Below are positions 12,638 through 20,819 of a DNA stretch of 22,528 nt, piece after piece. Every line of letters begins with the position of its first letter. The stretch's first letter is position 1. Where the stretch lies: the NCBI GenBank assembly GCA_050734185.1, contig JBOHUE010000191.1, positions 1 to 22,528 of the forward strand. Direction: 5' to 3'. The notes beneath the pieces are model-generated. The model did no database searches. It was not told the DNA's origin and was given only the letters and a program-made list of their open reading frames with translations. Both the position numbers and the translations under genes were made by a program. The DNA is from JAFALX01 sp050734185. GTDB taxonomy: Bacteria; Chloroflexota; Dormibacteria; Aeolococcales; Aeolococcaceae.

Positions 12638-13879
12638 ATGACGACGTTTACCGGGCTCCGGCGGCGCATGCAAGCGTTGCTGGTGGCGGGCACCGGCGCG
12701 GCAATGCTCGCCTCGTGCGGGGTGGCTGCTGCGGGCAGCGCTGCGGGCGGTGCGGCCGAGGCGGACCAGGTCATCAAGGATCCCCCCGCCAAGGTGCAGC
12801 TGTCGCCAAGCGACCAGAGCGCCAACATCGCGCTCGATGCAGCGGTGCACGTGACCGTGACCGCTGGGCATCTCGACTCCGTGACACTGCATGAGGCCGG
12901 CGGCGATGACGTCACCGGCACGCTGTCGGCGCAGCACGACTCCTGGACCTACGCGGCCGGCCTCGACTCGAATGCCAACTACGTGCTGACCGCCAACGCT
13001 GTCGGCGTGACCGGCACGAAGACCGCGGTCGTGGGCACCTTCAGCACGATCACCGCCGCAAAGAAGCTCACCACCGATGTCACGCCGGACGACGGCAGCA
13101 CGGTCGGCGTCGGCGGGACGATCGACCTCCACTTCAACAGCGACATCCCCGACAGCCGCAAGGTGGCGCTGCTGCAGCGCATCACCGTGGCGTCGACCCC
13201 CGGCGTGCTCGGTGCGTGGCACTGGCTCGACGACTCCGACGTCCACTTCCGCACGCAGGACTACTGGCCGAGCGGGACCAAGGTGACGGTGACGGCACGG
13301 CTCAACGGCTTCGACGCCGGCGACGGCGTGTGGGGGCTGGGCAACTGGAATCGCACTTTCACGGTCGGTGACAAGCACGTCTCGCAGATCGACGACAAGA
13401 CGCATCAGATGCTCGTGTACCAGAACGACCAGCTCATCGACACATGGCCGGTGAGCATGGGCAAGAGCGGCTTCGAGACGCTGCAGGGCACCCTGACGGT
13501 GCTCTACAAGGTGCAGGACGTGAAGATGCAATCGTGCAACACGTTCGGCGGCGCGGCGTGCATCCCGGGTACCACCAACTACTACAACGAGGACGTCTAC
13601 TGGGACACGGCGATCTCGACGACCGGCTTCTACATCCACGCGGCGCCGTGGGACACCGGCGACCAGGGCGTTGACGACGTCTCGCACGGGTGCGTGAACC
13701 TGAGCACCGACAGGGCCACCACGTTCTTCAAGTGGAGCCTGGAGGGCGACGTCGTCGTCATCGCCAACACGGGCAACACGGCGACGTACGCGTCCGGCGA
13801 GGGTGACTGGCAGATCCCGTTCGCGCAGTACGACAACACCAACGGCACCGGGCAGATCAACACCGGCTCGGCAGCCTGA
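12638..13879 (+). CDS. L,D-transpeptidase lipoprotein (YkuD domain)
   Basis: The 413-residue protein makes 3-3 (or lipoprotein) crosslinks in peptidoglycan on the outer face of the membrane. It begins with a basic segment, a hydrophobic stretch and a lipobox LASC with C27, so it should be a lipoprotein. Two Ig-like domains follow (about 50-140 and 142-244), as in mycobacterial LdtMt2. The YkuD catalytic domain (about 245-378) has H334 (GFYIHAAPW) and SHGCVNLS with nucleophile C352. C300 and C308 sit in the active-site lid loop and could form a disulfide. The C-terminal 35 residues are Gly/Asn/Thr-rich. A longer open frame upstream lacks a signal peptide and is rejected. No good Shine-Dalgarno sequence precedes the ATG. 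The stop overlaps the probable CTG start of the next gene. Confidence 0.95.
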   Translation: MTTFTGLRRRMQALLVAGTGAAMLASCGVAAAGSAAGGAAEADQVIKDPPAKVQLSPSDQSANIALDAAVHVTVTAGHLDSVTLHEAGGDDVTGTLSAQHDSWTYAAGLDSNANYVLTANAVGVTGTKTAVVGTFSTITAAKKLTTDVTPDDGSTVGVGGTIDLHFNSDIPDSRKVALLQRITVASTPGVLGAWHWLDDSDVHFRTQDYWPSGTKVTVTARLNGFDAGDGVWGLGNWNRTFTVGDKHVSQIDDKTHQMLVYQNDQLIDTWPVSMGKSGFETLQGTLTVLYKVQDVKMQSCNTFGGAACIPGTTNYYNEDVYWDTAISTTGFYIHAAPWDTGDQGVDDVSHGCVNLSTDRATTFFKWSLEGDVVVIANTGNTATYASGEGDWQIPFAQYDNTNGTGQINTGSAA

Positions 13880-15429
13880 GCGCGTCGCTGCGCCTGCCGG
13901 CCGGCCGTCGTGACTGGGACGCGATCGTCGTCGGGGGCGGCCACAACGGGCTGACGTGCGCCGCATATCTCGCTCGCGCCGGCATGCGCACGCTCGTGCT
14001 CGAGGCGCGGGCCCGGCTCGGTGGCGCGTGCACGCTGGCGCGCCCGTTCCCCGACGAGCGCTACGTGATCAGCCCCTGCGCATACGTGGTGGGGCTGCTG
14101 CATCCACTCGTGATCGGCGAGCTCGATCTGCGCCGCCACGGCTTCCGCGTCCACGTCATCGACCCGCATCTCTGGTGCCCGTTCGATGACGGTTCCGCGC
14201 TCAGGCTCTGGGACAGACCTGACCAGAACCGCGACGAGGTCGCGCGGCTCTCACCGAGCGATGTCGAGGGATACATGCGCTACGAGAACCTGTTCGCGCG
14301 GATCCGCCGGGCGGTGCGCTCCACGGAGCGCGACCTGTGGTTGGGTGACGCGCCGGAGCGAGCGGAGATCGAGGAAGCGCTGCACGGTGAGCGCGATCTG
14401 ATCGGTGCGCTGTTCGACGACTCGATCGCGGACGTGGTCGAGCGACATGTTCGCGACGACCGCCTGCGCACGGCGCTGCACGGTCAGGGACTGATCGGCA
14501 CCTGGGCGGGGCCGCGCGATCCCGGCACCGCGTCCATCCACGCGATGCATTCGATGGGCACCATCGAGGGGCGGGGCGGCGCTTGGGGGTACGTCGCCGG
14601 CGGCATGGGCACGGTGTCGCTGGCGCTGGCCGCGGCGGCCCGCGAGGCCGGCGCGGTGCTCGTCGAGGGCACGCCGGTGGGCGCAATCGAGGAGAACGCC
14701 GTGGTGTTGGACGACGGAACGCGTCTGCACGCTCGCGCCGTCATCAGCAACGCGGACCCGCGGACGACGCTCGATCTCTGCGGCGACCTCGCACCCGAGT
14801 CCTTTCGCGCGCGCGTGGAGGCGTGGCGCATGGAGGGCCCCGTCATCAAGCTCAACTGCGGGCTGCGGCGGCTGCCGACCTTCACCGCCGCGCAGCCGGG
14901 CGAGCACCCCGAGCGCGCGATGGTGACGATCGCTCGCAGCATCGACGAAACGCAGGCGGCGTACGAGCGCAGCAGAACCGGCGAGCCGGCGCCGGTCTGG
15001 GCTGAGGTGTACTTCCAGTCCGCGTACGACCCGAGCGTCGCGCCGCCAGGCAAGCACGTGATGAGCGTGTTCGCTCAATACGCGCCGTACGATGTGGCCG
15101 GCGCGACGTGGGAAGCACGCCGCGAGCCGGTCGCAGACGCCGTGATCAACGAGATCGCGCGCTTCGCTCCCGACATCGACGATTGCATCGAGCATCGTCA
15201 GGTGCTGTCGCCGCCGGACATCGAGCGCGAGGTCGGACTCGGCGGTGGCCACATCTTCCAGGGCGAGTGCCTCCCGGAACAGATGTGGCGCAACCGCTTC
15301 ACGCCACGGACGCCGATTCCCGGCGTGTACATGTGCGGGGCAGCCACGCATCCGGGCGGCAGCGTGATCGCGGCCAACGGCCGCAACGCGGCGATGGCGG
15401 TCATCGCGGACGCGCCACGCCGCGCATGA
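13876..15429 (+). CDS. PYROXD2/CrtI-like FAD-dependent oxidoreductase, non-standard start
   Basis: This amine-oxidase/phytoene-desaturase-type flavoprotein resembles the PYROXD2 group. The N-terminal FAD site DWDAIVVGGGHNGLTCAAYLARAG leads into LVLEARARLGGACT. The C-terminal end has the FAD-contacting MCGAATHPGGSVIAANGRNAA (GAATHPGG at 488-495) and the family-typical GGHIFQGE. The reading frame opens after a TGA at 13804-13806, and there is no ATG, GTG or TTG before the Rossmann motif. The first ATG (13984) lies beyond the glycine motif and would delete the FAD site. The CTG at 13876 overlaps the previous TGA (CTGA), gives a normal 517-residue protein and is my best start; CTG at 13888 or 13894 is also possible. 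The substrate is unknown. It overlaps the next gene by ATGA. Confidence 0.85.
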   Translation: MSASLRLPAGRRDWDAIVVGGGHNGLTCAAYLARAGMRTLVLEARARLGGACTLARPFPDERYVISPCAYVVGLLHPLVIGELDLRRHGFRVHVIDPHLWCPFDDGSALRLWDRPDQNRDEVARLSPSDVEGYMRYENLFARIRRAVRSTERDLWLGDAPERAEIEEALHGERDLIGALFDDSIADVVERHVRDDRLRTALHGQGLIGTWAGPRDPGTASIHAMHSMGTIEGRGGAWGYVAGGMGTVSLALAAAAREAGAVLVEGTPVGAIEENAVVLDDGTRLHARAVISNADPRTTLDLCGDLAPESFRARVEAWRMEGPVIKLNCGLRRLPTFTAAQPGEHPERAMVTIARSIDETQAAYERSRTGEPAPVWAEVYFQSAYDPSVAPPGKHVMSVFAQYAPYDVAGATWEARREPVADAVINEIARFAPDIDDCIEHRQVLSPPDIEREVGLGGGHIFQGECLPEQMWRNRFTPRTPIPGVYMCGAATHPGGSVIAANGRNAAMAVIADAPRRA

Positions 15430-16472
15430 AGCTGTTCCTGATGGGCCTGCCTGGCCTCGCGTCGTTGATGAGCCGCGAGGCCAGCGCGGTCGAGTCGTTG
15501 ACGGTGCGGGCAACGGGCTTCGACGGCCGCTCGGATGTCGTCTTCCTCGATGCGAAACGGTCGGGGATGGGGGACGCAGTGCAGCTGCGCCTCTCCGAGG
15601 ACGTTTTCATCGAACTCGGGCGCGCGCACCCCGCTGCGCGCGACACGCCGCGCTTGATCTCGCAGCGCCTGTGGAGCACCGGCGCGGTCGAGAAGGCGCT
15701 GTCGCACTGGGTCGAATCCGGGCACATCCTCCGCGGCGCGATGACGTTTCGAGTCATCACGCGCGTGCTCCACGAAGCGTCGTTTCGGCGCACGGACCTG
15801 CGCACCGCGATGGAGCGTGTCATCGGGAATGACCGGCGCCGATGGCGACGTGATGACCCGTCCGAGCTCGAGGTGTGGGTGATCGAATACGCGACTGATG
15901 CATTCGTCGCCGGACTCCGTCTTTCGGACAGCAGCATGAGGCAGCACGCGGGTCGCGCAGTGGAACGGCACGGCGCGCTGCGGCCCACGCTCGCCGCCGC
16001 GATGGTGCGCCTCGCCGGCGATCCTCCCGGCACCATCCTCGACCCGTTCTGCGGCTCCGGAACGATCCTCAGCGAGGCGCTTTCCGCCGGCTGGAGCGCC
16101 GTCGGCTTCGACATCGACGCGGAGGCGGTGGCGGTCGCGCGGCAGAACGCGCCGGCGGCGCGCATCGCGGTCGGTGACGCACAGTCGCTGGACGTCGCGG
16201 ACGCATCGATCCAGGCCTGCGTCTCGAACCTTCCGTTCGGCCGTCAGTTTGGTTTCGACGGGGCCGGCGCGCCGGGGCTGGGTCAGGTCCTCAACGAGAT
16301 GACGCGGGCGACGAGGCCGGGCGGGCGCGTCGTCGTTGTTGCTCCGCGCATAGCCAGGGCGGACGTCCCATCGTCGCTGCGGCCTGCGGAGCGTTTCGAA
16401 CTGCGGCTTCTCGGAATGCGCACCGCGCTCTGGGCATACGATCGACGGCCGAATGCTGGCGGCGGGCGCTGA
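15426..16472 (+). CDS. THUMP-domain SAM-dependent RNA methyltransferase
   Basis: This 348-residue protein matches the UPF0020/Trm14-TrmN group that makes N2-methylguanosine in tRNA or rRNA. An N-terminal THUMP-like RNA-binding region (about 60-165, with FRVITRV) is followed by a Rossmann methyltransferase domain. SAM motif I is ILDPFCGSGTILSEA (204-218), the acidic motif II is VGFDID (226-231), and the catalytic motif IV is SNLPFG (267-272), an NPPY variant as in the Trm11/THUMPD type. The target base and RNA are not known. The ATG at 15426 overlaps the oxidoreductase stop (ATGA), although the two products have no obvious link. It converges on ridA with 5 nt between stops. The longer upstream open frame is a continuation into the previous gene and is rejected. 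Confidence 0.9.
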   Translation: MKLFLMGLPGLASLMSREASAVESLTVRATGFDGRSDVVFLDAKRSGMGDAVQLRLSEDVFIELGRAHPAARDTPRLISQRLWSTGAVEKALSHWVESGHILRGAMTFRVITRVLHEASFRRTDLRTAMERVIGNDRRRWRRDDPSELEVWVIEYATDAFVAGLRLSDSSMRQHAGRAVERHGALRPTLAAAMVRLAGDPPGTILDPFCGSGTILSEALSAGWSAVGFDIDAEAVAVARQNAPAARIAVGDAQSLDVADASIQACVSNLPFGRQFGFDGAGAPGLGQVLNEMTRATRPGGRVVVVAPRIARADVPSSLRPAERFELRLLGMRTALWAYDRRPNAGGGR

Positions 16473-16477
16473 CGGCG

Positions 16478-16864
16478 TCAGCCGATGATCGCGTCGGCTT
16501 CGATCTCGAGCACGAACTCTGGCGCGAGCAGGGCGCTGACGCCGACGAACGTTGTCGCGGGCCGCGTCTCGGCGAACAGCTCCTGGTGCGCGCGCGCGAC
16601 GTGCCCGAAGGCGGCGACGTCGGTGACGAAGGTGCGCGTGCGCACGACGTGCTGCGGCCCGGCACCGACCTCGTCGAGCGCGGCCGCGATGATCTCCAGC
16701 GCGCGCTTCGCTTGGAGGTAGGCACCCGCAGGCACGCTGCCATCGGCGTTTCTCCCCACCGTGCCGGACACGCTCACGAAACGGTCGACGCGGACCGCAC
16801 GCGAATACCCGAACCGCTCCTCCCAGGGTGTGCCCGTGCTCACAGTCTGGCGTTCGTCACTCAT
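16478..16864 (-). CDS. RidA family (YjgF/YER057c/UK114) protein
   Basis: This 128-residue protein is the normal length for RidA. Reactive enamine/imine deaminases of this family form trimers with an active-site arginine. Here RPATTFVGV places R101 at the position of the catalytic Arg, and LEIEADAI (119-126) matches the C-terminal signature with E120/E122. YSRAVRVDRFVSVSGTVG gives the expected first strands. It therefore may be an active 2-aminoacrylate-type deaminase, though many RidA-like subgroups have other roles. The start is the ATG at 16864; an in-frame ATG at 16885 adds seven residues unlike the family. It is divergent from the ThDP enzyme at 16930, 65 bp away, so the two may share control. 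Confidence 0.93.
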   Translation of the reverse strand: MSDERQTVSTGTPWEERFGYSRAVRVDRFVSVSGTVGRNADGSVPAGAYLQAKRALEIIAAALDEVGAGPQHVVRTRTFVTDVAAFGHVARAHQELFAETRPATTFVGVSALLAPEFVLEIEADAIIG

Positions 16865-16915
16865 GTCCGCGAGCAAGCATGGCAAGTCGGACGGGGTGAC
16901 TGCTTCTGTGACGGA

Positions 16916-16921
16916 TAAACT
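16916..16921 (+). promoter_or_regulatory. -10-like hexamer, leaderless configuration
   Basis: TAAACT is followed by 8 bases and the ATG at 16930, with no Shine-Dalgarno sequence. It lies in the 65-bp region divergent from ridA. Confidence 0.4.
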
Positions 16922-16929
16922 CGGGCGCG

Positions 16930-18651
16930 ATGCCCGATGTCCTCACCGAGCGACCGCGGAGCACGGCCGAGCAGGCTCGGCCGCACGGCGGGCGCCTCCT
17001 CGCGACCGCGCTGCGCCATGCGGGGGTGTCGACGCTCTTCACCCTCCCGGGCGGCCACATCCTGTTGCTGCTCGATTCATGCGGCGACGCCGGCATTCGC
17101 GTGATCGACACGCGCCATGAGGGCGCTGCAACCCTTGCCGCTGAAGGCTGGGCGCTCGCCACGGGTGAGATCGGCGTGGCGGCCGTCACGGCGGGTCCGG
17201 GCTTCGCCAACGGGCTGATCGGCCTGCTCGACGCGGCCGCATGGTCGGTGCCGTTGCTGATGATCGCGGGCCGCACCGGCGTGAAGCACCAGGGACGCGG
17301 CGCCGTGATGGACATCGATCAGCGTGCCATCGCCGCGCAGATGGTGAAGTGGGCGGCCAGCTGTGTCGAGCCGGGGCGCATCCCGCGCTACGCAGCCGAG
17401 GCCGTGCACCGCGCCATCGCCGGCTGCCCCGGCGCCGTGTACCTCGATGTGCCGTGGGACGTGATGGAGGCCCAGCCGGCTGCGCTCGATGTCGTCACCG
17501 ACGGCGCCGTTGCGGCAGAGCCCCCGTCGGCATCACCGGTGGCGATCGGCGAGGCCGTCGCGGCGCTGCGGCGCGCGCAGCGTCCGGTGATCGTCGCCGG
17601 CAGCGGCGCGTTCTGGTCGAAGGCGGGACACGACATCGCGCAGTTCGCGGAGGCGGCGCACATTCCGGTGATCACGGCGAGTGCTGCCCGCGGCATCGTG
17701 CCCGACTCGCACCCCTGGTCCCTGGGATCGCTGGTGCACGGCGGGCTCGCGATCCCGTCGTCGGACTGCGTGCTCGTGCTCGGCTCCGCATTCAACGCGA
17801 ACGTGATGTACGGCAACGCGCCTCTCTTCGGCTCCGATCAGACCATCCTGCAGGTCGACATCAGCGCCGAGCGGCTCGGTGGCAACCGCGCCCCCGACGT
17901 CGGCATCATCGGGGACGTCGCGTCGGTGGTGCGCGACCTGCGCGCCGCATGGAAGGCGGGTGGCGACGATCGCGCGGCGTGGCTTGCGCAGGCGCGCGGC
18001 TACGCGCAGGCATCGCGCCAGTTCTGGGACCAGCAGGTGGATGAGCACGCCGGTGCACCGCTGCACCCGGGTGCCGTCGCGCGTGAGCTGACCGCGTTCG
18101 CGCAGGAGCGCTTCGGAGGGAACTGCACGTTCGTCGCCGACGGCGGTGACGCGCTTGCCTGGGCGCTCGCGTACACGTACGCGGAGAAACCGGGCCGGTT
18201 GCTCACGACCACGACCGCGCTGGGCACGCTCGGCGTTGGAATGCCGTTCGCGCTCGCGGCGAAGGCCGCGCGGCCCGACGAGCCGGTGTTCCTGTTCACC
18301 GGCGACGGCTCGTTCGGCCTGAGCGCCATGGAGGTCGACACGGCGGTGCGCCACGGATTGCCAGTTGTGGTCGTTGTCGCCAATAACTCAGGTTGGGGCG
18401 ACGTGCGGCACGAGCAGGACATGGCGTTCGGCGAAGGACGCCATGTCGCGAGCGAGCTGCTGCCCACGCGCTATGACCGCCTCGCCGAGGCGCTCGGCGG
18501 CCGCGGCGAGCATGTCGACAAGCTCGAGGAGCTCCGGCCCGCGCTGGAACGCGCCGCCGGCAGCAACGTGTGCAGCGTGATCGACGTGACCACCGATCCC
18601 GCGGTGCTCTCCGAGCTGCTGCGGATGATCGCAAGCATGGGGTTGATGTAG
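16930..18651 (+). CDS. thiamine-diphosphate-dependent enzyme, acetolactate-synthase-like
   Basis: This 573-residue protein has the three-domain ThDP fold of acetolactate synthase, 2-hydroxyacyl-CoA lyase and benzoylformate decarboxylase. The N-terminal Pyr domain (about 20-185) has the cofactor-activating E64 in DTRHEGAA and VTAGPGFANGL. The central domain (about 210-345) is a Rossmann-like fold. The C-terminal PP domain (about 395-560) has the ThDP/Mg motif starting GDGSFG at 458-463 and ending NN at 485-486. It has no regulatory-subunit gene beside it, so it is probably not the biosynthetic IlvB. It joins or cleaves a 2-keto or 2-hydroxy acid or acyloin, but the substrate cannot be read from sequence. 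It is followed after 6 nt by a zinc dehydrogenase, suggesting the product is an alcohol/ketone pair (inference). Confidence 0.93.
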   Translation: MPDVLTERPRSTAEQARPHGGRLLATALRHAGVSTLFTLPGGHILLLLDSCGDAGIRVIDTRHEGAATLAAEGWALATGEIGVAAVTAGPGFANGLIGLLDAAAWSVPLLMIAGRTGVKHQGRGAVMDIDQRAIAAQMVKWAASCVEPGRIPRYAAEAVHRAIAGCPGAVYLDVPWDVMEAQPAALDVVTDGAVAAEPPSASPVAIGEAVAALRRAQRPVIVAGSGAFWSKAGHDIAQFAEAAHIPVITASAARGIVPDSHPWSLGSLVHGGLAIPSSDCVLVLGSAFNANVMYGNAPLFGSDQTILQVDISAERLGGNRAPDVGIIGDVASVVRDLRAAWKAGGDDRAAWLAQARGYAQASRQFWDQQVDEHAGAPLHPGAVARELTAFAQERFGGNCTFVADGGDALAWALAYTYAEKPGRLLTTTTALGTLGVGMPFALAAKAARPDEPVFLFTGDGSFGLSAMEVDTAVRHGLPVVVVVANNSGWGDVRHEQDMAFGEGRHVASELLPTRYDRLAEALGGRGEHVDKLEELRPALERAAGSNVCSVIDVTTDPAVLSELLRMIASMGLM

Positions 18652-18657
18652 CGAGCC

Positions 18658-19653
18658 ATGCGCGCGGTGAGACTCGTCGCCGCGCACGACCTGCAGGTGG
18701 TGGACCTCCCTGCACCCGAGGCCACACCGGGTGAGGTCGTGCTGCGCGTCGAGGGCTGCGGCATCTGCGGTTCCGATCTGACCGCGTACAAGGTCGGGCT
18801 GTTCACCGGCGGCGTCCCGGGGCACGAGCTCGCCGGCCTGATCGAAGGCGTCGGCGACGGCGTCAATGGCTGGAAGGCGGGCGACGGTGTGGTCGTCGAC
18901 CCCAAGCTGCCGTGCGGAGTGTGCGACGACTGCACCGCGGGCGCGTCGTATCGCTGCGCGATGGCGCTCACCGCGGGCATCGGCTTCATGCGCGACGGCG
19001 GCTTCGCCGAGCGCGTCGCGGTGCCCGCGCACCGCTTGCACCGTGTGCCCGAGGCCCTCAGCCTGCGGGATGCGTGCGTTGTCGAGCCGCTGAGCGTGGC
19101 CATTCACGGCGTCGAGCAGGCCCAGCTGCGTCAGCCCGGCGCGGCGGTGGTCATCGGCCTCGGGCCCATCGGTCTGTTCACCGTCGCCGTGCTCCGCGCG
19201 CGCGGGATGACACCGGTGATCGGCGTCGATCCCGTCGAGGACCGCCGCGGTCTCGCGCTGCAGCTCGGTGCGAGCAGCGTCGCGGCCGCATTGCACGAGG
19301 TGCGTGGGCTGCTCGCGCCGGCGCCGGCGGTGTTCGAATGCTCGGGCCGGCCGGAGCTGCTGCACGCGGCGGTGGAGCTCGTCGCGCCCGGCGGTGTGCT
19401 GGTGATGCTGGGCGTTCCCTTCGGTGAGGCGACGGTGATCCCGCTGATGTGGGTGGCGCGCGAGATCCGCATCGCCGGCAGCATCGCGTCGACAGAGGAC
19501 GACTTTCGCGCCTCGATCGCCATGCTCGCGGCCGATCCGTCGCTGGCGCAGATCGTCACGCGGCGCATCCCGCTGGATCAGGTGGGAGCGGCGTTCGACG
19601 ACCTGATCGCGCCGTCGAGCGGCGGCAAGGTGGTCGTCGACCCCTCGCTGTAG
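18658..19653 (+). CDS. zinc-dependent medium-chain alcohol dehydrogenase
   Basis: The 331-residue MDR enzyme is of the threonine/sorbitol/butanediol dehydrogenase type. Catalytic zinc ligands are C37 (GICGSD), H56-E57 (PGHELAG) and E143 (VVEPLSVA). The structural zinc lobe has C86, C89, C92 and C100. The NAD(P)-binding Rossmann motif is GLGPIG at 167-172, followed by GVDPVEDRR, where the Asp at the end of the second strand favours NAD(H). It should oxidise a secondary alcohol or polyol to a ketone. It starts 6 nt after the stop of the ThDP gene and is almost surely co-transcribed; together they could make or break an acyloin or diol. The exact substrate is unknown. Confidence 0.94.
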   Translation: MRAVRLVAAHDLQVVDLPAPEATPGEVVLRVEGCGICGSDLTAYKVGLFTGGVPGHELAGLIEGVGDGVNGWKAGDGVVVDPKLPCGVCDDCTAGASYRCAMALTAGIGFMRDGGFAERVAVPAHRLHRVPEALSLRDACVVEPLSVAIHGVEQAQLRQPGAAVVIGLGPIGLFTVAVLRARGMTPVIGVDPVEDRRGLALQLGASSVAAALHEVRGLLAPAPAVFECSGRPELLHAAVELVAPGGVLVMLGVPFGEATVIPLMWVAREIRIAGSIASTEDDFRASIAMLAADPSLAQIVTRRIPLDQVGAAFDDLIAPSSGGKVVVDPSL

Positions 19654-19662
19654 CGCTGCGCC

Positions 19663-19668
19663 TATGCT
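19663..19668 (+). promoter_or_regulatory. -10-like hexamer, leaderless configuration
   Basis: TATGCT is followed by 8 bases and a GTG at 19677, or 11 bases and the ATG at 19680. The spacing favours the GTG as the real first codon if the mRNA is leaderless. Confidence 0.4.
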
Positions 19669-19679
19669 TGCGCGCTGTG

Positions 19680-20816
19680 ATGGCGCGGGTACTCATTCTC
19701 GGTGCGGGATTCGGCGGCCTCGAGGCGGCCACCACACTGTCGGAAGCATTCGGCGAGGACATCGACGTCACGCTGATCGACCACGGCGACGCCTTCATGG
19801 TCGGCTTCTCCAAGCTCGACGTGCAGTTCGGCGATACGACGCTCGACGCCGTGCGCGCCCCGTACGCCGCTCTCGCGCACTCGGGCGTCCGCTTCGTACA
19901 GGAGCGAGTCACCGCGATCGACCCAGAGGCGCATCGAGTGACGACGGACCGCGCCACATACGACGCGGACTTCCTGGTGATCGCGCTGGGTGCCGACTAC
20001 GTCCCCAACGCCACCCCCGGATTCATCGAGTCGGGTGGCGACCTGTACACCGCGGACAACGCGCCGCACGTGGCCGAGCGTGTCCGCGCGTTCACGAGCG
20101 GCCGTGCGGTCGTCGGCGTCTGCGGCACCCCATACAAATGCACGCCGGCGCCGAGCGAGGCCGCGCTGCTGCTGCACGCCGAGCTTCTGGCGCGCGGCGT
20201 GCGCGACCGGTGCGAGATCACCCTCGTTGTGCCGATGCCGTCGCCCATTCCGCCCTCTCCGGACACAGCGCGCGCGCTGCTCGACGCCTTCGAGCAGGCC
20301 GGCATCCGTTTCATGCCGAGTCACCTTGTGACGGCCGTGGATGTGGCGCGCCAGGTGGTGATCCTCGACGACGCCACGGAGCTCCCCTGCGACCTGTTTC
20401 TCGGCGTGCCCAAGCACCGCGCGCCGCAGGCGGTCATCGACACCGGGCTTCCCGACGGCGATGCCGATGGCTTCGTGCCCGTGGACCCGGCGACGATGCA
20501 AACGCGGGTCGACGGCGTGTACGCCGTCGGTGACGTCACGCGCGTCGGCGGACCGAAGGCAGGTGCGTTCGCCGAGAAGCAGGGACGCGTGGCGGCGGAG
20601 TCGATCATCGCGCTCATCCGCGGCACCGCTGCGCCGGCGCCGTACGACGGCCGCGGCTCCTGTTACGTCGAGTTCGGTGCCGGCCGCGTCGGTCGTGTCG
20701 ACGTCGATTCCTTCGCCCCGCCGCCGTCCGGCGTGTTCGTGCCGCCGTCGGAGGCCGTCGCGTCGGAGAAACGCGAGTTCAGCGCGCAACGTCGCGCACG
20801 CTGGTTCGGCGAATAG
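19680..20816 (+). CDS. FAD/NAD(P)-binding oxidoreductase, sulfide:quinone-reductase-like
   Basis: The 378-residue flavoprotein has two Rossmann sites. It begins with the FAD motif LILGAGFGGLEAA (GAGFGG at 8-13) and has VCGTPYKCTPAPSEAALLLHAEL (C148, C154) in the middle, where SQR and flavocytochrome c carry a catalytic cysteine. The C-terminal FAD site is GVYAVGDVT (279-287) followed by GPKAGAFAEKQG. Sulfide:quinone reductases need two or three conserved cysteines. Other cysteines here are C178, C237 and C328, but I cannot tell whether they align, so real sulfide oxidation is unproven. A type-II NADH dehydrogenase-like role is the alternative. GTG at 19677 is an alternative start. It lies 26 nt after the dehydrogenase and may join that operon. 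Confidence 0.88.
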   Translation: MARVLILGAGFGGLEAATTLSEAFGEDIDVTLIDHGDAFMVGFSKLDVQFGDTTLDAVRAPYAALAHSGVRFVQERVTAIDPEAHRVTTDRATYDADFLVIALGADYVPNATPGFIESGGDLYTADNAPHVAERVRAFTSGRAVVGVCGTPYKCTPAPSEAALLLHAELLARGVRDRCEITLVVPMPSPIPPSPDTARALLDAFEQAGIRFMPSHLVTAVDVARQVVILDDATELPCDLFLGVPKHRAPQAVIDTGLPDGDADGFVPVDPATMQTRVDGVYAVGDVTRVGGPKAGAFAEKQGRVAAESIIALIRGTAAPAPYDGRGSCYVEFGAGRVGRVDVDSFAPPPSGVFVPPSEAVASEKREFSAQRRARWFGE

Positions 20817-20819
20817 CGC

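Noticed and set aside
12497..13966. A 489-codon minus-strand open frame across the L,D-transpeptidase
   Set aside because: It is a shadow of the transpeptidase, which has a lipobox and catalytic SHGC. The minus frame is a Val/Arg/Asp/His-rich run with no motif.
13984..15429. Start of the PYROXD2-like oxidoreductase at the first ATG
   Set aside because: This ATG lies after the GGGHNG dinucleotide-binding motif, so the product would lack its FAD site.
19680..20816. Firm assignment as sulfide:quinone reductase
   Set aside because: Only one cysteine (C154) is at a recognisable SQR-like position. The remaining required cysteines cannot be aligned by eye.
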